25,709 bases of DNA from Chara braunii (GCA_003427395.1 BFEA01000348.1:661316-687024); one strand, 5' to 3'. Positions 9,004 to 19,268 are shown, numbered from the stretch's first letter. Notes: generated by a model from the sequence alone, not told the origin. Numbers and translations: made by a program.

Positions 9004-9260
9004 CGCCACTCCCGATGGGGGCAATCCGTCGTCTCGCATCAACACAGATTTGTCACTTCGCTTGGTCCGAACATGCAAGCCAGGTTCGCCCGTGCGCCAC
9101 AGTCCGTCGCGGCCCACACGTCAACCCCGCATACTCAGCACCAGCTCGTCGGATCGCCCAACTCTCGTCTACTCGCCTTCCGAGCTTACTTGTTAGCCGA
9201 TCCTCACTGACCGCGCTAACTTCCAGATTCATAGAGAGACAACCAATCGTGCTTGCGGAA

Positions 9261-9276
9261 TTTATAGCATGCATGC
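9261..9276 (+). promoter_or_regulatory. TATA-like box with RY motif in E2
   Basis: TTTATAG overlaps GCATGCATGC, the same arrangement as at 2026-2046 in copy 1. Confidence 0.4.
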
Positions 9277-10040
9277 TTGCGCGAGAAACTTAGGATTATG
9301 CCCAAGTGAGAGGAAGGGGAAGAAAAGGAAGTGCTTACGTTTGCATGGCCAGGTCACGGTGTGGGGGACGTAGCCACACTCCACGCATCGATCCGGTCAT
9401 GCAGTCACTCAAGCCAATTAGGATGGAGGACGAGGGATGCGCGACAAAGAGGGAGAGGGCAAGAAAACCATGAGAGAATCAAGAAGAAGAAGTTCAGTTA
9501 CAATCGCGCCCGCCAAAAATTACGGTTACACATAAGATTAAGGGCGCGATATAGTCAGAGCCCAGTCCCCATAGCGGCGAGACGTGCATAAGCAAGAAAC
9601 GCGGTGCAACTAAAAATTCTAAGTTTCCTTAATTCCTGTCTAAATCCTAATTTACAAAAAAAAACTCTGAAAGGAAAACAATTCTGAGAGCCCGCGGGGG
9701 CTCGACATCAGTTTGAAAATTTGAAAGCAACGTTCTCGCGCGACCATCGCGCTAAAATTCCCAGTTTCCACATCAGAACAAGAAAGAAGCTATGGCAACA
9801 ATTATCCTTTCACGCCCACCAACTTGAAGGTGCGGTCGTCCGAACTGCTTACCCGGGACTTTCCCGACCCTGGTCCAAAAGTCCAAAAAAGAAAGAAGCA
9901 AGGGTATCCAATACTATCCATGCAACTTGCCCGATCGACCCATCCCCATGTTCCTCGCCCAACCAACCCGTCCGAGCCCGTGAAGCAGCTTCGCGCAGAA
10001 AGTCACGCGGTTAAGGGAAATCGTTCACCAGGCGCTCTGA

Positions 10041-10108
10041 GTTCTCAGCGCAGTTGGTCGTTTACCTTGGCGCAACCTCGGCAGTCGTGTGTGCAATTGT
10101 GGTCGAGA
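10041..10108 (+). repeat. Dispersed repeat D, copy 2
   Basis: Matches 7691-7759 but is not followed by repeat C: after GGTCGAGA the sequence reads ACAAATATCG. Its position gives a unit spacing of about 2.35 kb from D copy 1. Confidence 0.8.
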
Positions 10109-10599
10109 ACAAATATCGAATTTCAAGGCGACGAGACCGTGTTCATGGCGGGCCTTCCTACTCGTGCAGATTGGTATTTGTGGATCCGTCGGAGAAGGAT
10201 TACACGAGTGCGTGTAGCCACTACGGGCCGTGTTCCGGCGAGTCGTAGTGCATGCACGATTTCACATAAGTTCCCTTCGTCAAACATTAAATAAACACGA
10301 CCAAAATCCCTTCCGATTTTATTTCAGCAAACCGGTATCGGACAAACATCCACATGCTCCAATCATAATCATGAAGTGAGTGTACGAAGATACTAGCGAT
10401 CAAAACCATGAAGCGATCAAAACCACAATCACCATACCCAACATCACGGAATAAGGAAAGAAATGTGAGAGGTACTCTGAAGAAAGAGCAGGATTTACAC
10501 AATTAGATGTCCATCTGTAATTACAAAAATGGGAACGGCGAAACTTGCGGTTCCAAACTCAAAAATTCAAAGAGGGATAAAAAAGAAAATATCATACAC
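10109..10599. other. Spacer with nothing recognisable
   Basis: AT-rich towards 10500. No convincing frame, RNA gene or repeat copy was seen. Confidence 0.4.
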
Positions 10600-11600
10600 C
10601 CCGGCAACCCACGCCCTCTCTCTCTCCCTTCAAGTTCATCATCCCCCTTCTTGTTCCCGTGCAGGCAGTCCGTCCCCTCGCCTCTACCAGCAACTCAGAG
10701 TCATCACCCCGCTTAGCGCGAGTACGCACGCCGGATTCCCCATGCTTCACAGTCCGTCGTGGTCGCACGTCAACCCCACACACTCGCAACCAGCCCGTCG
10801 GATCGCCCAACTCCGAACTCAGCTCTTAGTCGGCTCCTACCTGTAAGCCGATCCTCTCGACCGCGCTAACCTTCCCAAATTTGATTAAAGAGAGATTTCG
10901 TCCCGCTTCTAAAATTAGTAACCATTAGCATCAGCTCGAGATAGTTGGAATATGTTGAGACAGGGAAAAATAAGAGAAAAGGAAGTGTTTCAAGTTGGGG
11001 TCGGCATGCCAGAGTCCTGGCGTGGGGGACGTAGCCACTCTTCACGCATCGATCCGGTCATGCACCGTTATGACCAATGAGATGAAGGGAGAGGAGTTGC
11101 GCGTTTCGACGCGATGAGAAACCAAGGACGAGAAGATTGTAGTTACACCCACACTCATAAAGAAAGGAGCAAGAAGAGATTAGATTTGAGATTAAAATTA
11201 TGGCGCGGCGGGAGTAGAGTGTGAGACACAACATAGCAGAACGCGCGCGAGTGGGGAGCATCATGCAGTTACCAAAAAAAAAATACGACCACCCCAAAAT
11301 CCTAATCTAATTAAAGTCCTAATTCGAATTGATCCCCAATTTTCCCCAACATTCAAAATTTAAAAAGACTTTCCCGCGCCATGAGTGTGTCGAAATTCCC
11401 TTCCCCATTCCCAACAAAAAAAAGAGGCCGTGTCAACCGTTATTTCGGCGCTCGCTAAGGCGCGTCCTAACTACCAATCGCCATGGGACCAAGTTCTTAC
11501 AAAACAAGGAAAAAGAGGAAAAGAATGGTGACACTTGTGTAACTGGATCATGCCCCTCCTTTCAACCCCCAAAGTGCAATGGGCAGAAAGTCGCGCTAAA
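10600..11600 (+). repeat. Dispersed repeat E, copy 3
   Basis: The most diverged E copy. It keeps the CT-rich start, CACAGTCCGTCGTGG to GATCGCCCAACTC (10747-10813), GGGGGACGTAGCCACTC to CGATCCGGTCATGCA (11026-11064), and the AAAATTTAAAAAGACTTTCC / CCCGCGCC end region. The TATA/RY pair is replaced by AAAATTAGTAACC. A C-run of small indels relative to the other copies shows independent decay. Confidence 0.7.
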
Positions 11601-12449
11601 CAGAAGATAGTTCATCACATATGTGACGCACAGGAGGTTCCAATCTTATTCAAGCTCCTGCTTCCATGCATCATGTCCACGCATGCGGGAGAAGGAGAAG
11701 AGAGATAGGGAGGAGAAGATGAAGAAGAAGAAGACGATCGAGATGTCGATATGCGGCTTGCAGGGATCGTTGCCTTCCAAATGGCCCAGCATTTTTCTGA
11801 TGCTCGATCCTCGTCGCTTTTTCACTATTGTTGCGGGCTTGGTGGACACGTCGCTCTCAATACGGGGATGAAGGCGGAGAAGGAGATTGGGGGAGTGGAG
11901 CGATGAAGTAGGGCAGCGATCGCACCCTGGTAGGGATACTCACGTAGCGCACCCGTTGATGGATACAAGGAAAGCGCCGATTACGATGGGGGAGGGAGGC
12001 AAGGTAGTCAAGGGAGAGGGTGCACAAAGTGCGCAGGAGGGGTCATGAGACTGTGTAGTCGGGTGAGGGAGAATATGGAGGCGGAAGAAGGGGACAAGGG
12101 ACTGTGTAGTCGGGTGGGGGAGAACGTCACAGACCAAGCAGGTAGCGTAGTGTTGACAGAACACAGAAAGGGTGAGAGGGTGCCAAGCGTCAGGAAATGG
12201 CGGACGCCGGGCGACCCTCGATCTGTCGGAGGGTGAGATAGTCAAGGGGACGGCGGGATAATGACCGGGGACGTCACCCGATCTATGAATCCCCCCCAGA
12301 GGCGGCCAAGCGCGGCGAAGTCCGCGGCCGCGGCCAGGTCCGCGACCCGGCCGCGCAGCTTTGAGGCCGCATGGCGGCCAGTGGGTAGTGGGGTTGGGGA
12401 TTTGGGAAGCGTCATGGGGTGGTGCAACCCCAGCCCCACCTCCTCAAAA
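11601..12449. other. GC-rich stretch with polypurine tract, no gene seen
   Basis: A purine-rich GGAGAAG tract runs at about 11687-11735. A two-copy repeat of GACTGTGTAGTCGGGTG begins at 12049 and 12110 (period 61). From about 12290 to 12380 the sequence is very GC-rich. No open frame has a recognisable motif. Confidence 0.45.
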
Positions 12450-12508
12450 ATATATATATATATATTTATATATATATATATTGAGAGGGGGGGGGGGGGG
12501 GGGGGGGG
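12450..12508 (+). repeat. (TA)n tract followed by 22-base G run
   Basis: TATA repeats with one TTT interruption (12450-12481), then GAGA and 22 G, which run straight into the assembly gap. Such tracts break sequencing and probably cause the gap. Confidence 0.95.
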
Positions 12509-12902
12509 NNNNNNNNNNNNNNNNNNNNNNNNNNNNNNNNNNNNNNNNNNNNNNNNNNNNNNNNNNNNNNNNNNNNNNNNNNNNNNNNNNNNNNNNNNNN
12601 NNNNNNNNNNNNNNNNNNNNNNNNNNNNNNNNNNNNNNNNNNNNNNNNNNNNNNNNNNNNNNNNNNNNNNNNNNNNNNNNNNNNNNNNNNNNNNNNNNNN
12701 NNNNNNNNNNNNNNNNNNNNNNNNNNNNNNNNNNNNNNNNNNNNNNNNNNNNNNNNNNNNNNNNNNNNNNNNNNNNNNNNNNNNNNNNNNNNNNNNNNNN
12801 NNNNNNNNNNNNNNNNNNNNNNNNNNNNNNNNNNNNNNNNNNNNNNNNNNNNNNNNNNNNNNNNNNNNNNNNNNNNNNNNNNNNNNNNNNNNNNNNNNNN
12901 NN
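12509..12902. other. Assembly gap (394 N)
   Basis: Run of N. Nothing can be said about its content, and any open frame crossing it is an artefact. Confidence 0.99.
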
Positions 12903-13015
12903 CCGGGCGCAAGTGGTGGTGTATGTTTCCATGTTGTAGCGGGAGATTCAATCGATATTGCTACTCCTGTCGGTGGAACCACCATGAGGCCAGCTGCGAG
13001 ATTGGAAACTTACCT

Positions 13016-13140
<125 letters not shown>

Positions 13141-13224
13141 TATGGCCCTGGTATCTCAAAAAAGGAGGGAAGGGGGGGGAGCTAGAATTGGAGGATGGAA
13201 GGTAGTAAGGGGGCTCTCAACAGA

Positions 13225-13480
13225 GGAAGGTTGTTTGTTAAGGTAACACAGGCCAGTGCTGGAGCTTTTGCTCTGTGACCTAGGGGGAGCTTGAGGCCTG
13301 TGGAGTTATGCCAAGGGTGGAAGGCATAACCAGACCATTGGACGTAGCCGGCGCCGGGGTATTGACCCTGTAACCTGTGTCAGGGGTTTGCCACTAAGGG
13401 AAATGTCGAGGGAGGAAGGCACTTCCTGTCCGTCAGAACTAGGTTGGTCATGTTCCCTCCGCCAGCCACAGCAATTGTAG
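13225..13480 (+). repeat. Diverged B-module pair of the retroposon family
   Basis: Two blocks are related to the module GCTGGCCGGAGC...GCCCTGTAACCT: one at about 13245-13300 (GCTGGAGC, TCTGTGACCTAGG, TTGAGGCCTG), one at about 13345-13420 (GCCGGCGCCGGGG, CCCTGTAACCTG, GAGGGAGGAAGGCA). The last word also occurs, reverse-complemented, at the matching place in F1 near 18350. Confidence 0.5.
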
Positions 13481-13494
13481 CAAGACAATGGTTT

Positions 13495-13624
13495 GGGCAT
13501 CTGTAAGGAGGTGGCATGCTGGTAGAGGGTTAGATAAGTGCTGATGGCATGCTACTTTTGGGCATCTGTAAGGTGCTGGTACGCTGGTAGAGGGTAAGAT
13601 AAGTGTCAGTCTACATTCATTCTG
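13495..13624 (+). repeat. 65-bp tandem duplication
   Basis: Both units read GGGCATCTGTAAGG, then a GCTGGTAGAGGGT-AGATAAG block (13495-13559 and 13560-13624), with differences mainly at the ends. Confidence 0.75.
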
Positions 13625-13699
13625 TAAACTTTGTTGTAATGGGATGCTGGAAGCAATGAGAAAGAGTCTGGAGGGGGGAGGGAGGAACTATTTTGTAGC

Positions 13700-13984
13700 A
13701 GTTGACATCAGACGCCTGGTACAGGGTGAAGAGGTTCTCTCCCTTGCCAAATATCCTGCTCAGTCAATCCTCTGAACGTCAGAGTAATCAATGCTGGCAG
13801 GTACATCCCACAGGCAGTTCCAGATACACTCATGATACACTCCACAGCAATTGTAAATGGGACGCTGGACCCGTTTTCCAGCAGGTGCCGCTCCCCACCA
13901 ATAGATGGAGCCTCTCCCCAGGTGTTAGTGGTGGCTGCTTATACCAGCATCACTAACACTGGAGGGGGTGTTAAAAAAAAAAAA
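13700..13984 (+). mobile_element. A-tailed retroposon R, copy 1
   Basis: From CCTGCTCAGTCAATCCTCTG (about 13756) to the A run (13973-13984) it matches the minus-strand copy at 20544-20802. Shared blocks are AGAGTAATCAATGCTGGCA, the core GGGACGCTGGACCC (13859), TTTTCCAGCAGGT, GCTCCCCACCAATAGATGGA and CACTAACACTGGAGG-like ends before the tail. The true 5' end is not clear. Noncoding; translations of the core look alike in different copies only because the DNA is conserved. Confidence 0.75.
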
Positions 13985-14289
13985 GGTTGGTCGGTACTGG
14001 GGAGGGTTGTGGTGCCCCGTTACCCTAGCAGAAGGGGGTATGAGATCAAGTGAGTTCTGGTACGAGGACTGAAAGCCTGGACCGACGTTCCATCTGTTGA
14101 GGGGGGGAGTTTTGGATAGTAGGCAGTCTCAGTTTCACCCCCCCCCTCTCATAATTTTCCAAGCTTCTTCAAAATTTTCTGAATTTTACCCTATCTCATG
14201 AGGAAAGTCTTCAGAATGCCTTAGGATTCTTGGCACCTCTTGCAACTCATTTTAGGTTTTTTTAATGCTGTTATATTAATGGATCTGCG
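13985..14289. other. Spacer, partial B-module fragment
   Basis: Contains TGGGGAGGGTTGTGGTGCCC and CCTAGCAGAAGGGGGTATGAG near 14000-14040, a weak match to the B module. The rest is unassigned. Confidence 0.35.
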
Positions 14290-14855
14290 GTTTTTCGATG
14301 CCAGAACAACGCTGGCCGGAGCGGGGGGGTTGCCCTGTAACCTGTTGATAGCAGGAGCATGAGGCCTGGTAGAGAGATCTGGAGATGCTTTGGGCCGGGC
14401 ATTCCAAGGGAAAACCAAGGGTTGCTGTCGGTATGACGCTGGCCGGAGCTGGGGTGAGTTGTGTTGCCCTGTAACCTAGCAGGATGGGGGCATGAGGCCT
14501 GGGAAAGCTCCGCAGGGAATAAGAAAGTGTTAGAGATTTTTAGAATGTTTTGTTGGGGATTCCAGGGGTTCTGAGCATTCAAAGGGCTTCTGTGGCTTTC
14601 CGTTTTGATTTAGTAAGTGTTGCTTGAGTAGCCTAGCAATAGGTCAGCAGTTATCCATGTTTTTCCTAAATTTTCTAGAATCTGTTTCATAGTTCTCAGA
14701 TTGTTCTTAGCCGAAACCAGGTAGTGGCCCTGGTATTTCAAATCATTTGTATAATTCTATATGGGACGCTGGGCCCGGTTCCCAGCACGTGTTGCTCCCC
14801 ACGAATAGACTGGAGCATTTGTTTCTTTCCCCCCCCACAAAAAAAAAAAAAAAAA
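14290..14855 (+). mobile_element. A-tailed retroposon, B-B-body-core type, plus-strand copy
   Basis: Order: module B1 (ACGCTGGCCGGAGC, CCCTGTAACCTG, GAGGCCTGGTAGAGAGATCTG; 14295-14385), module B2 (GACGCTGGCCGGAGCTGGGG, GCCCTGTAACCTAGC, GAGGCCTGGGAAAGCT; 14430-14510), a body with GGGGTTCTGAGCATTC and AGTTCTCAGATTG, the core GGGACGCTGGGCCCGGTTCC (14763), CCCACGAATAGA-TGGAGCATTTGT, and an A tail (14838-14855). The same order occurs inverted at 15561-15985. Body similarity is about three quarters by eye. Noncoding. Confidence 0.8.
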
Positions 14856-14937
14856 GAACGTGGCCAGGTGCACCTGCCGCATTTTGGCCTTTTTCACACT
14901 TGGAGAGTCGTGCGGTGAGTCCCAAGGTTGTTGTTTC

Positions 14938-15055
14938 TTTTTTTTTTTTTTTTTTTCTTTTTTTTTTCTTTTAATCTCTTTTTTTTAACAAACTTGCCTT
15001 TATTATTTATACAAAACTGGGAAGCGGGGCCGGCGTCCCTTACAAGAACAGCGGC
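14938..15055 (-). mobile_element. Core fragment of the retroposon family, minus strand
   Basis: On the minus strand GGGACGCCGG then CCCGCTTCCCAG (15039 downwards), TTTTGT, and an A-rich tail interrupted by G (the T-rich 14938-14990). Truncated: only the last 120 bases or so are visible. Confidence 0.6.
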
Positions 15056-15560
15056 CCGGGTTCTGGATCTGGCAACTCCGGCCAGATTCAGATCTGCTCT
15101 CCGCCAATTTGTTAGCGGTGCCCCATGACCACTGTCGGATGACCACTGCGTCACATGCATTGGAAGTCTGAACATTTGCCTGTTTCAGTGATGTGCCCCT
15201 GAAGTTTCAGTGATGGTTCCTGAAGTTCCACTGATCTCTCAAGCATGCATTGACCTTACTTCTTCCCCGGTCTTAGGGCATACTCACACCAGGACTTTGT
15301 CACATAGTTCTGGACAGAATTGCAGCATAATACATCCAGGTATGGCCGTGAATGTGATCAGGTACATTTGAGATACTGCTAGTGTGAGTACGCCTCACAC
15401 CCTTCATTGACTTCAAGCCCCATCTGTGCTATGGTAGTTCTCGGAAAACATGCACCTGGTCAGGAAAATCAACTGGGTTCGTACTTTCTAAGTTCACACC
15501 TATTTTCTACCTTACTTCTCCCCCAGTCTTTACTCGCACCCTTCCCTTTTTTGTTTTCTT
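15056..15560. other. Spacer between inverted retroposons
   Basis: No gene. The words TCAGTGATG and CTGAAGTTTCAGTGATG repeat at 15187-15235, and GTACGC/GTGTGAG words near 15280 and 15385 repeat loosely. Nothing else was seen. Confidence 0.4.
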
Positions 15561-15985
15561 TTTTTTTTTTTTTTTTTTGGGACAAATGCTCCAATCTATT
15601 CGTGGGGAGCAGCACCTGCTGGGAACCGGGCCCAGCGTCCCATATAGAGTTACACAAGTCATTTGAGATACGGGGGCCATTACCCCGCTTCGGCTGAGAA
15701 TCAATCTGAGAACTATTGGAGAAATTCAAGAGAATTAAAGGAGACTTTGAAAACTATGAATGACTACTGACCTCTTCTCGAATGCTCAGAACCCCTAGAC
15801 TCCCAACCAAAACTCTCTAAGACTGTCCAATACTGTCTTATTCCTTGTCAAGCTCTCCCAGGCCTCACACCCCCACCCGGCTAGGTCACAGGGCAACACA
15901 ACTCGCCCCAGCTCTGGCCAGTGTCATCTCAACAGCAACCCTTGGTTGTCCCTTGGAATGCCCACCCCAAAGCATCCCAGATCTC
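15561..15985 (-). mobile_element. A-tailed retroposon, B-body-core type, minus-strand copy
   Basis: Mirror image of 14430-14855. T run (15561-15578, the A tail), ACAAATGCTCCAATCTATTC, core at 15632-15641, the body with GAATGCTCAGAACCCCTAGA, then B2 (AGGCCTCACACCCCCACC to CCAGCTCTGGCCAGTGTCAT). AAGCATCCCAGATCTCTCTT near 15970-15990 matches the end of B1. The two copies can form a roughly 400-bp imperfect stem with a loop of about 705 bases. Confidence 0.8.
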
Positions 15986-16106
15986 TCTTCAAGCCCCATA
16001 AAATGTTGCACTGGTATTCCGGGTCTCGTTAGACATCTTGAGAACACGATTTCAAGGGCAGTGGCATGGCTCCACCAGCCCTTGAGATCCTTGAAAAGAT
16101 GCTCTA

Positions 16107-16236
16107 AGGACAACCGTCCTCACCAAATAGAACGCCCGGGCATTATCACTGTATCTAGACCGAAAGGTGCACCGAATACAGCTATAAACAAGCCTATAAT
16201 GACCGGGCGTTCTATTCGGGTGAAGACGGTAGTCCT
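16107..16236. repeat. Long imperfect foldback, 40-bp arms
   Basis: The left arm 16107-16146 and right arm 16196-16236 match in about 36 of 40 positions with one one-base gap. The innermost 20 bases (ATAGAACGCCCGGGCATTAT on the left) have one mismatch. The 49-base loop has an inner CTGTAT/ATACAG pair (16149-16154, 16176-16181). Weaker pairing may continue outward to about 16090 and 16255. It could be a foldback/MITE element or a small-RNA precursor; no target-site duplication was recognised. Confidence 0.7.
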
Positions 16237-17055
16237 CGAAAGCAAGAGGATTCTCCAGCCAAAGCGTTCATTTTCAAAGACCCTCGCAAGGTTCTTCAAA
16301 CTTTCAGGATTGTGAAGATATTCTTCAAAAATAAAAATAAAAATATCCAGGACTGTGGTGGGGCAAACACCCAACTTGAACAGAGATAGGCAGAAGGTTG
16401 ATGGTCCCACGGGGTGCGAGTCCGTGTGACTCATTGGAAGATGTATTTTCTTTGATAATTAGACCTAATACGTCTTCCGTACTGTGATGCATACAATCTT
16501 TGGCCCATCAGACTGTTCGCAAGAGATGGGCCCACTGCTATGGTAACATGACAGAGCATGGATGGCACCCAAAGGAGGAGGTAGAACGACCGTGAGGTGG
16601 GGGAACCCATTGGAAAAAAAGATGTGACAGACAAAGCTGTAAATCGATGGCGCCCATCGGAAAAAAGACGCAAGAAACAACGCTGTAAATGACTCCTTCT
16701 AGGCTTCCTCACTTCAGGGCGGCGGCGAGATCTCCCTCTGCCAGTCAAGAGACAACTTTGCAATTGGGATAAGATGACAATGGAGTCACTATTTGGCGAC
16801 CACCAAATCACACTGTGTCAGATGCAGTAGAATGCACAGCTCACACTCTCCTCTTTTTTTTTTCTTTTTTGTTATTATATTCTTTAAACCGCCACTCCCT
16901 CCGACAGGAGGAAATTGCGCCTACCGCTAGCTCGAATTTGTGAAACGGCGTCCAGACTGCCGGTAGGCGAGCGGACTACCGGGTGAGCCTTTTCCCGAGT
17001 CCCTGTTGGCGGGCCCAGCGATTCGTCGTGGTGGAAATCCCCCACCCATGGCAGT
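16237..17055. other. Spacer with small repeats, no gene
   Basis: Contains a hairpin TGGCCCATC/GATGGGCCCA (16501-16533) and a two-unit tandem repeat of 47 bases (16606-16652 and 16653-16690) marked by CCCAT(T/C)GGAAAAAA, then GCTGTAAAT. No frame has a recognised product. Confidence 0.5.
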
Positions 17056-17830
17056 TGTCCGTGTTGGAGGTAGACGGATATGAAATCCGTTTCGGCCTGT
17101 TCGAAATATGTACGAGCAAGTGATAGGGCCTCGCTGCACAACTCCCCGAAGCTGCAAAACGAGACTGATTCCTCCGCTAGAACATGGAAAGATACATTGC
17201 CATCTTTTTTGTCTTTTCTGCATGTGGAGAGTAGTGCGGCGAGGCCCATGTTTCGAAGTGCTACGCATTTGTTTTCGTTTCTATTTTTTTTATTAGCATT
17301 TCAAAGACAAATAAACATAAAAAAAAGAAATGATTTTCGGACGGACATGAAAACCATTAGCGCCTGTTCGAAATGTGTACATGCAAGTCATAGGGCCTCG
17401 CTGCACAACTCCTCGAATCTGCAAAACGAGACTGATTCCTCTGCTAGAACATGGAAATATACACTGCCATCTTTTTTGTCTTTTCTGCATGTGGACAGTA
17501 GTGCAGGTAGCTCCATATCTCAAAATGGTACGCAGCAGGGATGGTGCTTTTTTTCGCATTTCAAGGCAAAAAAAAAAAAAAAAAAAAAAAAATCCGAAAC
17601 GATATTCGGACGGACATCAAAGCCGTTTTGGCTACGTGGAAGTCATAGGGCCTCACAAGCCCGTGACGGAATCTGAAAAACGAGACTGATTCCTGGGCTA
17701 GAACATGGAAAGATACATTACCATCTTTTTTGTCTTTTCTGCATGTGGACAGTAGTGCGGATAGCTCCATGTTTCGAAATGCTATGCGTTTTTTTTTTTG
17801 TTTTTTTTTTGCATTTCAAAGGAAAAAAAC
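17056..17830 (+). repeat. Tandem repeat S, three units of about 254-267 bp
   Basis: The word GAGACTGATTCCT recurs at 17161, 17428 and 17682. Each unit runs TTCGGACGGACAT(G/C)AAA, a CCTGTTCGAAAT-GTAC block (lost in unit 3), ATAGGGCCTCGCTGCACAAC, GAGACTGATTCC, GCTAGAACATGGAAA, CATCTTTTTTGTCTTTTCTG, CATGTGGA(G/C)AGTAGTGC, GCATTTCAAAG and an A-rich end. Unit 3 has lost the CGCTGCACAAC segment. A lone diverged copy lies at 6575-6700. A frame shared by the units on the minus strand ends in poly-K/F and tracks the DNA similarity, so I do not call it coding. Confidence 0.85.
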
Positions 17831-18011
17831 ACACACTTAAAAAAACGAAATGATTTTCGGATCCCTGCCAACGGCCGTGATCGTGGCGGCATCCTCGACG
17901 ATAGAAAACAAGTTAGTGGTGGCCGCCACTGTTCCCGCCTTCGAAAGCAGCGACAGCAGGAAAAGCACCTGCGGGCCGAAACAGCACCGGCCTCTTTTTT
18001 GGACCATACAA
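17831..18011. other. Short spacer
   Basis: The end of S unit 3 (GAAATGATTTTCGGA) is followed by GC-rich unassigned sequence up to the T run of F1. Confidence 0.4.
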
Positions 18012-19094
18012 CGTTTTTTTTTTGTTTTTTTTTTGTTGAAAATTTGGGATGATTGAGGATCATTTTGGATCATTTAGGATGTCAGAGTGGGTGATTGAGG
18101 TCATGAAATAGAGCTAGATGATGACTAATCAGAAAGATTGTCTACTCAGCACTGAATTACTATCCTATCCCTAATTTCCTGTATCCATTCCAAACAACCA
18201 ATCACAATTGAGCTGGTGCTGTGCACCAATCAGGCCTCTTCCCGGTCTCACACCCCAATCTGGCTCGGTTACAGGGCAGCGCTATCCACCCCAGCTCCGA
18301 CCATTGTCGACCAGATTGTAGCCATTAGTCAAGTTTGCAGATTGCCTTCCTCCCTCGGCAATTCCAGACCTCTATACAAAGCCTCAAGCTCCTACACAAG
18401 CAGGTTACAGGGCACTGCCCCAGCGCCGGCTAGCGTCGTTCTGGCACCAACTCAACCTGGCCATTACACAAGAAGACTCAATTAGGAAATTAGCTAATCT
18501 AGAATGCCAACCAGAAATCAAGGATCTGATAATATCAGAATCCTGATCAGCAAAATTTTCTGATGATGAAATTTGACGAGTACCCTTGGATGATCACAAA
18601 GATGATGGATAATGATGACAACGCTGATGATTATTTCTCTCCACCCCTCCCCTTCTTCCATGTATTCTCCTCCTCTCCCTTCATTTCCTCTTCTCCTCTC
18701 GCTGCCTCCGCTGAGCCCAACCCCGCTATCAGCATGAAGTTCCTATCAGCCCCAACCAGAGAGAGAACCTTCCCATTCCTTTCCACCTTGAGGTAACCAG
18801 TTTCCCCAAAAGGTGTACCTCAAAACTAACACTCTGACCTAGTCTGCCTCCGCCAGGAGATAATGCACCCCCATGGGCCCATACATATCTCCCAGCCGCA
18901 GCCCAGGTCAGCTCCCATCATCTGCGTCTACTCCCTGGAGGGCAATCACCTCCCACCTTGTGTTACCCTGCGAAGTAGCGCTCCCTTCATGACCAACCTA
19001 CCTACCAACTAGACCATAGCCTATCTGGGAGATGATAATATAACCACCAACACAGAGATAACTACTGATTGATGAAAAAATAAATAAAGAAACC

Positions 19095-19111
19095 GTGATG
19101 ATGATGATGAC

Positions 19112-19144
<33 letters not shown>

Positions 19145-19189
19145 AATGATGATGATGATGATGATTGGTAGATGATGATGATGATGATA

Positions 19190-19228
<39 letters not shown>

Positions 19229-19232
19229 GGTA

Positions 19233-19266
<34 letters not shown>
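19095..19266 (+). repeat. (GAT)n array with 62-bp higher-order period
   Basis: GAT/ATG triplets with AAT and GAC variants. The interruption ATTGGTAG occurs at 19164 and 19226, 62 bases apart, showing that a block of the array was itself duplicated. Confidence 0.9.

Positions 19267-19268
<2 letters not shown>

Larger units (their letters stand above)
8960..10020 (+). repeat. Dispersed repeat E, copy 2
   Basis: Colinear with E copies 1 and 3. It begins with a (CT)n run (8972-9001). Conserved islands are CACAGTCCGTCG to ATCGCCCAACTC (9097-9164), TTTATAG plus CATGCATGC (9261-9276), GGGGGACGTAGCCACACTCC to CGATCCGGTCATGCA (9363-9402), CGCGCCCGCCAAAAATTACG and the A-rich end with GCCCGCGGGGGCTCGAC (about 9690). 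It is followed directly by module D. Confidence 0.75.

Noticed and set aside
16400-16430. B-box-like GGTGCGAGTCC
   Set aside because: No A box at the right distance upstream and no tRNA fold.
16120-16434. 104-codon frame on minus with a hydrophobic stretch
   Set aside because: It spans the long foldback, and its two ends encode related peptides only because the arms are inverted repeats. No family is recognised.
17056-17770. Frame shared by the S units (STCRKDKKDGN and so on) on minus
   Set aside because: The similarity follows the nucleotide repeat, and the frame ends in poly-F/K from the A-rich linkers.
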